Of a stretch of 18,298 bases of DNA, positions 12,833 through 18,298 are shown in pieces; the stretch's first letter is position 1; each line of letters begins with the position of its first letter. The notes beneath the pieces are model-generated. The model did not search any database, was not told the origin of the DNA, and saw only the letters and a program-made list of their open reading frames with translations. Origin of the DNA: JABDOU01 sp041567895 (lineage in GTDB: Bacteria; Actinomycetota; Acidimicrobiia; Spongiisociales; SHLN01); the NCBI GenBank assembly GCA_041567895.1, contig JBFGAX010000054.1, forward strand, positions 1 through 18,298. Reading direction: 5' to 3'. The position numbers were made by a program, and so were the translations under genes.

Positions 12833-13145
12833 GAAAGCAGCGTTTTCGCGAAACGTCGCTTTCGGTTTGCTGCAAGCCAAAGAAGAACTCATGCACGAGG
12901 ACGTCGCACACGAGGCAACGACGGACAAGACGAAGTCGGCTGGGAAGGCTCGACACGAGATGCCGGGCATCACGATGGGAACGATGCCACGAGGTTGGTC
13001 GCCGTGATCGGCGCGAGTGAGGTCCGGGACCACAGAAATCCAAGTTTTCATGTATAAGACGGGGGTTTCCGGGGCACCTTCTCTATGAACCCCCAGCCCG
13101 GTGGCTGCGACACGCCCCAGGGCCGAAGAGAAAGTCAAAAACCTT
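12833..13145. promoter_or_regulatory. Divergent intergenic region between sensor and hydrolase genes
   Basis: About 310 bases with no recognisable gene, although the sensor frame stays open on the minus strand. TTTCGCGAAA (12844-12853) is a perfect palindrome 12 bases before the sensor start and could be an operator. On the plus strand TATAAG at 13053-13058 is a possible -10 box for the hydrolase gene, without a good -35. No other structure was found. Confidence 0.35.
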
Positions 13146-15296
13146 ATGCGCACACTTCGTACGTCGGTCACGCTCCTGCTGGCCGTGTTGTTGCTGATGG
13201 CCCCGGCCGCCGGTGCCCATCACACTCCGTTCGAGAATCCGGCTGACACAGTGGCTGAGGTCGACGATGTCGACTGCACCTTCACCGGGGGTGAATTTTC
13301 CCGCGATTTTGTAACCGAGGTGGATGGAGAGCGAGCGTTCGGCATCTTCGCCGCCCCTCAGACGACGCCCACCGCGCTGGTGGTGATCGGACACGGTGCC
13401 TGGCACAGCTCGGAGTCCTGGCGGGATCACATCATCGGCCTGACCGGCGAATACGACACATTGACCGTGGCCATGGAGTATCGAGGCCTGGAACGAATTG
13501 ATGGACACCTCGGCGATGATCCCGATCATCCGGAGGCCAACAACTGGCCCGAGAAGAAGGGTGGCGAGGATCTCATTGCCGCTGCCAAGTTGTTCAAGGC
13601 CGAATGCGGCATCGACACCGTCATCCTGGCCGGAGTGAGCATGGGGGTCTCGATTTCCGGATATGCGGTCTCCCATCTCGATGCTGCCGACCAGGGCCTA
13701 TTCGACTACTGGGTCACCTCCGAGGGCGTCCACTCGATGCTCGAGACCTACCAGGCCGCCAGCGCAGCGGGTAGCGAAGCCGCAGATTGGATCGAGGCCG
13801 AGACCGGTTGCGCATACAACCCGATCACCTGCCATGAGCCTTACGCCGAGCGGACCAACATCATGCAGACTGCCGCCATCGAGGCAGCCGGCCTCGAGCG
13901 CGTCGTGTATCTTCACGCCGTTGCCGACGGGCTGGTGCCCTACAACCAGAGCCGGCAGATGTCCGGTGCCTTGCAAGTTCCCTTCGAGTTCTACACCCTC
14001 ACGTCGGCGGGTGAGGGCTCTGACGGGACCAGCTGGACCGACTATGTGTCCGATGGCGATGGCCCGCTAGCGGGTCACGCCTCTGAACGAGATGCCAATT
14101 CTCTCCTCACTCGCGCCACCTTCGAACGAATCGGGGCCATCGCAACCGGAGATCTGGCTGACTGCGGTGAGTATCACGTCGAAGAAGGCGCGGTGTTTCC
14201 GGATGTCGAGTTTCGGGCGGTCGCCACATACGGCTGCGCAGGTGGGCCCGAAGGTCTCCCGCCGGTAGCGGCCGATGATCATGCGGCAACCACCGATCGA
14301 ATTGGGGTCGACATCGACGTGCTCGCCAACGACCAGGATCCTGATACCGACCGCGAGCATCTCACGATCACAGGCTTCTCGCAGCCCGAGGCCGGGGTTG
14401 TGACCAGAAACGACGATGACACTCTCCACTACGAACCCGTAAAGGGAGCAACCGGTTCGTTCTCCTTCGACTACACGATCAACGACCCTGAAGGAAATAC
14501 CGCCTCCGCCACGGTGACGGTAGATGTGACCAAGGGTCAATCTGGCGGTGGTGGCGTCGAGGACGGCGACAAGGTCACCGGAGGCGGCTACCTGGATCCG
14601 ACGTCAGGCAACAAGATCAACTTCGGCTTCAACGTCAAGGCCAGGGTTGACGGCTCCTATGACGGACAGCTGACGATGACCGACAAATCAGCAGGCGTGA
14701 AAATCCGGTTGGATGCGGTCACCGGGATGGATGATGTCGACGGCTCCTGCGGCGAGATCGAAGCCGGCCCCGATGCGGTCGAATTCACCGGCACCGGTAC
14801 CTTCAACAGCGAGCCGGCCTCGTTCAGGGTGTGTGTTGCCGATGAGGGCGAACCTGGCAACAGCGGTCCCGGAGGTGCCGATCTCTTCTTCCTCGAATGC
14901 TTGGATGGCTGCGCCTTCTCGACCGGTAGTCGCACCGCCGACGACGTCATCGACGGCGGAAACATCCAGGTGCACCGATCGGAGACTGACGAACCCTTGA
15001 ACGGCGCCGAGGGGGCCTCGGTACTGATTCTCGATCCGATGCTGATGACCGAAACTTCGGCACCGGCGGAGGTCTTCACGGTGGCTGCGTATGGGAATGA
15101 CGGTCAGCCGGCAACGGGTGTCGACCTGACGCTCGAATCTATCCAAGCCGACGGAACCACTCTGGTGCGACAGGCGGTGACCGACGCCGCCGGTCTCGCT
15201 CTCTTCTCGGTTGTAACGATCACCGGCGACGTGGAGCACCTTGTACGAATCGGAGATTTGACGAGCAACACCGTTCACCTCACCGGTCTGCTCTGA
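13146..15296 (+). CDS. Secreted multidomain alpha/beta hydrolase
   Basis: A 716-residue exported protein. Residues 1-24 are a signal peptide (LLLAVLLLMAPAAGA, then HH). Residues about 45-345 form an alpha/beta-hydrolase domain: VVIGHGAWHSSESW supplies the oxyanion-hole region, S165 lies in the nucleophile elbow GVSMG, D261 in VADGLVPYNQ and H311 in AGHASE. Inserted Cys-containing loops (CAYNPITCHEPY) suit an extracellular enzyme. Residues about 380-475 are a cadherin-like tandem domain (VDIDVLANDQDPD ... FDYTINDPEGNTASATVTV). Residues about 485-615 begin KVTGGGYLDP and resemble a post-COAP-1-type module, with several Cys. Residues about 630-716 are an Ig-like carrier domain. ATG 13146 is chosen for the signal peptide; GTG 13101 would add 15 residues. 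The Shine-Dalgarno is weak (GAGAAAG). Esterase, lipase or peptidase activity cannot be distinguished. Confidence 0.82.
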   Translation: MRTLRTSVTLLLAVLLLMAPAAGAHHTPFENPADTVAEVDDVDCTFTGGEFSRDFVTEVDGERAFGIFAAPQTTPTALVVIGHGAWHSSESWRDHIIGLTGEYDTLTVAMEYRGLERIDGHLGDDPDHPEANNWPEKKGGEDLIAAAKLFKAECGIDTVILAGVSMGVSISGYAVSHLDAADQGLFDYWVTSEGVHSMLETYQAASAAGSEAADWIEAETGCAYNPITCHEPYAERTNIMQTAAIEAAGLERVVYLHAVADGLVPYNQSRQMSGALQVPFEFYTLTSAGEGSDGTSWTDYVSDGDGPLAGHASERDANSLLTRATFERIGAIATGDLADCGEYHVEEGAVFPDVEFRAVATYGCAGGPEGLPPVAADDHAATTDRIGVDIDVLANDQDPDTDREHLTITGFSQPEAGVVTRNDDDTLHYEPVKGATGSFSFDYTINDPEGNTASATVTVDVTKGQSGGGGVEDGDKVTGGGYLDPTSGNKINFGFNVKARVDGSYDGQLTMTDKSAGVKIRLDAVTGMDDVDGSCGEIEAGPDAVEFTGTGTFNSEPASFRVCVADEGEPGNSGPGGADLFFLECLDGCAFSTGSRTADDVIDGGNIQVHRSETDEPLNGAEGASVLILDPMLMTETSAPAEVFTVAAYGNDGQPATGVDLTLESIQADGTTLVRQAVTDAAGLALFSVVTITGDVEHLVRIGDLTSNTVHLTGLL

Positions 15297-15301
15297 GATC
15301 A

Positions 15302-15346
15302 GGTTCGGTTGATGCCCTCGGGGGGTTCCGGGGGCATCAACCGTAC
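15302..15346 (+). terminator. Strong hairpin after the hydrolase gene
   Basis: CGGTTGATGCCC (15306-15317) pairs perfectly with GGGCATCAACCG (15332-15343), giving a 12-bp stem and a 14-base G-rich loop; GGT/ACC extend it with one mismatch. It begins nine bases after the stop region. No T-tract follows, so it is either a non-canonical terminator, common in high-G+C bacteria, or an mRNA 3'-end stabiliser. Confidence 0.65.
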
Positions 15347-15745
15347 CTAAGTCAACCTAGCGACACGAGCCGACCGTTGTTCTAGGAGCTTCGCTGGTTC
15401 TCGTTCATCTGCAGGGGCGCAGCGTCGCTCGCTGCTCGTCCATTCGCTATGTCACATCCAAATCCTGAGGCGCCATGAAGGCCCTGCTGTCGAGGATGTC
15501 GAGACAGATCACTACCCAGGTACCTGGCTCGGCGGCGATGCTCTGGTTGAGGAAAGTGTTGGGAGGCATTCGTATTGTGCCCGCGGTCAGCCTGGCGGCT
15601 ACTGGCAAGAATTGCTGATCGGAATGGGATGGCGAAAGATCGAACTACACGATCGTTCAGTTTGGGTGTAAGATACTGAACGACCGTACACATAAGTCGC
15701 GGTGAGGGCACCGTTCTCTCCGCCACCGCTACTAGGAGGGGATCC
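15347..15745. promoter_or_regulatory. Intergenic region and promoter of the S55 peptidase gene
   Basis: Nearly 400 bases without a convincing gene. A 47-codon frame (15475-15618) with GAGG before it has no recognisable features. The last 100 bases hold the inverted repeat described separately, a possible -10 TAAGAT (15669-15674) inside it, and a 63-base leader ending in AGGAGGGG (15734-15741), the Shine-Dalgarno of the next gene. Confidence 0.4.
15654..15682. promoter_or_regulatory. Wide inverted repeat, probable operator
   Basis: CGTTCAGT (15654-15661) and ACTGAACG (15675-15682) are perfect inverted half-sites with centres 21 bp apart, about two helical turns, flanking a possible -10 (TAAGAT). 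This geometry and half-site resemble operators of TetR-like dimers. As RNA it would be an 8-bp stem with a 13-base loop. No candidate regulator gene lies next to it. Confidence 0.45.
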
Positions 15746-18298
15746 ATGTTCACGAAGCGGTCCATGTTGGCTGTGTGTGTTTCGTTACTGATGGTCGCGG
15801 GGTTGGCACCATCGGCCGGGGCCTCGGGGTCCATGCTGCAGACCGACTGCAACAACCCGCCTTCAGTCATGGCAATATCCGATGTGAGGGCCGGGATGAC
15901 CGGCAAGGCCTATACCGCTCTATCGGGGCGCACCATTTCAGAGTTCGATGTCGAAGTAGTCGGGATCCTGCCGGGAGCGATATATCCACTCATCGACATG
16001 GTGCTCATCGAGGTTTCTGGTCCAGCAGTTGATGCCGTCGACGGAATGGCCGCCGGCTTCTCGGGATCGCCGGTTTACATCGACGGCAAGCTGCTCGGAG
16101 CCATCGCCTACGGCTTCTGGGGCAACTCGTATATCGGGGGAGTGACGCCGGCCGCATCGATGGTCGACATGGCCAGCCTTCCTGCCACCTCTGCGTCGAG
16201 ATTGAATGCAAGGGCCGAGCAGGCGCTCAGCACAATCGAGTCATCGGTGGGCGAGCTGGGTACACCCCGGCCCTTGCCGATCCCGGTGGCGGTCGGGGGT
16301 GTGAGCCCGCAGCGGATCGCCAAGCTCCAGGCCGAAGTCGACGCAGCCGGTTTGCCTCTCAAGATATTTCGAGCTGCCGGATCCACCCAAAGTGGATCGG
16401 GAGGCGGCTCACCTGGTTCGATCATGCCCGGAGAATCGTTGAGCGCGGTGCTAAGTGACGGCGATGCCCTCGCCTTCGCCTATGGCACGGCCACGTACTG
16501 TGACGGTACCACCGTCGTTGGATGGGGCCATCCGTTCTTCTGGACCGGCACGGTCACGATGAGCATGAACGAGGCCGACGTTGTTACGGTGATCGAAGAC
16601 AGCAGCGGCTTCTTCAATTTCAAGATCGCAACGCTCGGAGAGCCGGCCGGTCGACTCGACTTCGATGGGAACGCCGGTATCCGAGGGATCGCCGGCCAGG
16701 CCGCGCCTTCTGTTCCGATCACGAGCTCGGTCGAGTTTGCGGAACTCGGCGCCACCCGCGAAGGCCAGACAAACGCCTTCATGACCAAGAACATCTTCTT
16801 CAGCCTGGGTTGGACGTCGGCGTGGCATCTGCTCACCAACCTCGACTACGTATCTGGAACCGGTTCTCGCCCGGGTAGCAGCCTGGTGGAATGGACGGTG
16901 AATGGAACCCGTCAGGACGGCACACCGTTCGCCGCGTCGTTCGACAACCGCTACTGGGATTCGTTCAGCATCAACTATGCGAGCGTCTTCGAGCTGGCGG
17001 GATTCATCGATCAACTCTTGTTCAACCCGTTCGAGAGTGTGACCATCGATTCGGTCCATATCGGACGTGCCGAGCTCTTCACGGACCGCCGCACGATCGA
17101 CATCACCAAGACGCAAGCTTCTACGACCTCGAACCCCGATCCGGTCTCGGATTTCGGTTTCTTGAGGGCGATGCCGGGAGACACCGTCACGGTACATGTC
17201 ACACTCCGTGCCTTCGCCGGTGAGGAGTCGGTGGAGACCTTTGAGCTGAAGATCCCTGAGGACTTCGCTGGCGGCTTCGGTTCGCTTTCGATCCGCGGTG
17301 GCAGGCTCGATGACTTCTATTACGACCCCTTTGGCCCGGAGCCCACAACCGGTGATGTTCAGAACTTCGACGACTTGCTCGAGGAAATCCAGGGTCGTGA
17401 CCACAACTACGACCTTGTCGCGGAGCTCAATCTGTTCGAGTCCTATGCGGAGGGTGTGGCGATCCCGCAGAACGGTTCGGACGAACCACCCGTTGGGCCC
17501 ATTCCGTCGAACGGATTTTCGGGAGATCAGAACGTCGTTACGGTCAAGGAAGTGCGGGAGTTCGACAAGGTGGTCCGGGGCGACCGCTTTCTCGACCTGG
17601 AAGTGCTGCCCGAGACGCCACCTGTGTTTGGAAGCCTGTTCGCGGATCTCAGCGGGGACAACGAGGTCGGTGGTGGTGACCCTGACGGAACCGGCACCGC
17701 AGAGCTGAACTTCGAAGGCGACCAGCTGATGTTCGATATCACGCTCGAAGCCGTCGCCGAGCCGATCACCGGTGCGCATATACACACCGGAATTGAAGGC
17801 GAGAACGGCCCGGTGGTGGTTGATCTCGAGTTCGAAACCAACGGACTGAGCGGTGTGGTGAATGCCGATCCCGCCATTTTTGGTGAGATGCTGGCTTATC
17901 CGGAGCAGTTTTACGTGAACGTGCACTCCGAGTCATATCCGGACGGTGCCGTACGCGGCCAGCTATCTCTGGAACTCTCGGGAGGTGATGGCGGTAGCGA
18001 GGCGTCGCTCGGCTTCGTCAGCAGAGGCGGTCTGTGGACGTTGCCTGGATACGAACCTTTCTACTTCGGCAATCCCGGCGACATTCCCTTCGTGGGTGAC
18101 TGGGATGGCGACGGAGTGAAGACACCCGGCCTGTACCGGCCCGCATCGGGATTCGCTTATACCCGGGATTCCAACGACACCGGCGTTGCCGACAACTCGT
18201 TCTATCTCGGGATTGGAGGCGACATACCCATCGTTGGCGACTGGGATGGCGACGGGGTCGACACGTTCGGCGTGTACCGGTCCTCCGAGGCCAAGGTG
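15746..18298 (+). CDS. Secreted SpoIVB-type S55 peptidase with CHRD and FG-GAP-like domains, 3' end missing
   Basis: 851 codons are visible and the frame is still open at the right edge. Residues 1-26 are a signal peptide (LAVCVSLLMVAGLAPSAGA). Residues about 35-330 match the SpoIVB S55 peptidase domain: ISDVRAGMTGKAYTALSGRTISEFDVEVVGIL split as two conserved blocks (AGMTGKAYT and FDVEVVGIL), then GFSGSPVYIDGKLLGAIAY with probable nucleophile Ser106, and later VVGWGHPFFWTG and GGVSPQRI. Residues about 628-745 are a CHRD domain with the motif GAHIHTGIEGENGPVVVDL and the ending YPDGAVRGQLSLEL. From about residue 775 two FG-GAP-like repeats of roughly 50 residues carry GDWDGDG, likely binding calcium. 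The start is secure: AGGAGGGG at 15734-15741. Unlike SpoIVB no PDZ domain is evident, and the setting is not sporulation. Substrate unknown. Confidence 0.85.
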   Translation, partial: MFTKRSMLAVCVSLLMVAGLAPSAGASGSMLQTDCNNPPSVMAISDVRAGMTGKAYTALSGRTISEFDVEVVGILPGAIYPLIDMVLIEVSGPAVDAVDGMAAGFSGSPVYIDGKLLGAIAYGFWGNSYIGGVTPAASMVDMASLPATSASRLNARAEQALSTIESSVGELGTPRPLPIPVAVGGVSPQRIAKLQAEVDAAGLPLKIFRAAGSTQSGSGGGSPGSIMPGESLSAVLSDGDALAFAYGTATYCDGTTVVGWGHPFFWTGTVTMSMNEADVVTVIEDSSGFFNFKIATLGEPAGRLDFDGNAGIRGIAGQAAPSVPITSSVEFAELGATREGQTNAFMTKNIFFSLGWTSAWHLLTNLDYVSGTGSRPGSSLVEWTVNGTRQDGTPFAASFDNRYWDSFSINYASVFELAGFIDQLLFNPFESVTIDSVHIGRAELFTDRRTIDITKTQASTTSNPDPVSDFGFLRAMPGDTVTVHVTLRAFAGEESVETFELKIPEDFAGGFGSLSIRGGRLDDFYYDPFGPEPTTGDVQNFDDLLEEIQGRDHNYDLVAELNLFESYAEGVAIPQNGSDEPPVGPIPSNGFSGDQNVVTVKEVREFDKVVRGDRFLDLEVLPETPPVFGSLFADLSGDNEVGGGDPDGTGTAELNFEGDQLMFDITLEAVAEPITGAHIHTGIEGENGPVVVDLEFETNGLSGVVNADPAIFGEMLAYPEQFYVNVHSESYPDGAVRGQLSLELSGGDGGSEASLGFVSRGGLWTLPGYEPFYFGNPGDIPFVGDWDGDGVKTPGLYRPASGFAYTRDSNDTGVADNSFYLGIGGDIPIVGDWDGDGVDTFGVYRSSEAKV

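Noticed and set aside
12833..13171. 113-codon extension of the kinase/phosphatase protein
   Set aside because: The extension shows no domain and crosses the likely divergent promoter region; the HATPase domain begins within ten residues of ATG 12832.
15475..15618. 47-codon plus-strand frame with GAGG just upstream
   Set aside because: No recognisable features, ordinary composition for chance and no neighbour that would explain it.
15382..15906. 174-codon minus-strand frame over the S55 promoter
   Set aside because: It overlaps the secure start and signal peptide of the S55 gene on the other strand and has no protein features.
16451..17926. 491-codon open frame on the minus strand across the S55 peptidase gene
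   Set aside because: It lies opposite a plus-strand gene with clear S55 and CHRD motifs, has no domain resemblance and is rich in Arg/Val/Glu as expected of an antisense shadow in high-G+C DNA.

Overview
The window reads as chromosomal DNA of a high-G+C, free-living actinomycete-like bacterium, most likely an uncultured Acidimicrobiia-type Actinomycetota. This is an inference from three things: the SigB/SigF partner-switch genes, an actinobacterial CebR/CelR-type operator (TGGGAGCGCTCCC), and several secreted multidomain proteins with FG-GAP-like D-W-D-G-D-G repeats. No rRNA, tRNA, CRISPR array, transposase or phage gene was seen.

Layout. (1) 1-1592, minus strand: the 5' end of a sugar ABC-transporter binding lipoprotein, preceded by a LacI-family repressor. 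Three near-identical GGGAGCG(C/T/G)TCCC operators lie in front of these two genes. A 52-codon leader ORF with a strong Shine-Dalgarno (SD) sequence ends in an ATGA overlap with the repressor start. (2) 1889-3177, plus: a small UspA-fold protein and a DUF998-type membrane protein. (3) 3201-5168, minus: a secreted 'choice-of-anchor B' LVIVD-repeat protein with an Ig-like domain. (4) 5319-6810: a DoxX-like membrane protein and an NTF2/SnoaL-like protein, separated and flanked by a family of hairpin repeats. Two copies of one hairpin module and two of another are present, and one copy of each forms the ends of a roughly 290-bp imperfect inverted-repeat element. (5) 6897-8675, minus: a secreted subtilisin-like protease with a long strictly three-residue-periodic Gly-Leu-Val tract between signal peptide and catalytic domain. 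(6) 8880-12832: a general-stress-type partner-switch cluster. It holds an STAS anti-anti-sigma factor and a degenerate RsbW-like protein (minus), a second degenerate RsbW-like protein and a SigB/SigF-family sigma factor (plus), and a convergent sensor protein that fuses an intact RsbW-type kinase domain, PAS, GAF and a PP2C/SpoIIE phosphatase domain. (7) 13146-15296, plus: a secreted alpha/beta hydrolase with three C-terminal modules and a strong hairpin after the stop. (8) 15746 to the right edge, plus: a secreted SpoIVB-type S55 peptidase with CHRD and FG-GAP-like domains, running out of the window, with a wide inverted repeat in its promoter region.

How the parts fit: the left end is a carbohydrate-uptake locus that should be de-repressed by a sugar ligand. 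The centre-right is a stress-responsive sigma-factor switch, surrounded by large exported proteins that could be among its targets; no SigF-type promoter was recognised, so that link is only positional. The most unusual items are the GLV-triplet tract of the subtilase, the modular hairpin repeats whose stems differ while pairing is kept, the coupled leader ORF of the LacI gene, and the loss of kinase-box residues in both stand-alone RsbW-like proteins.
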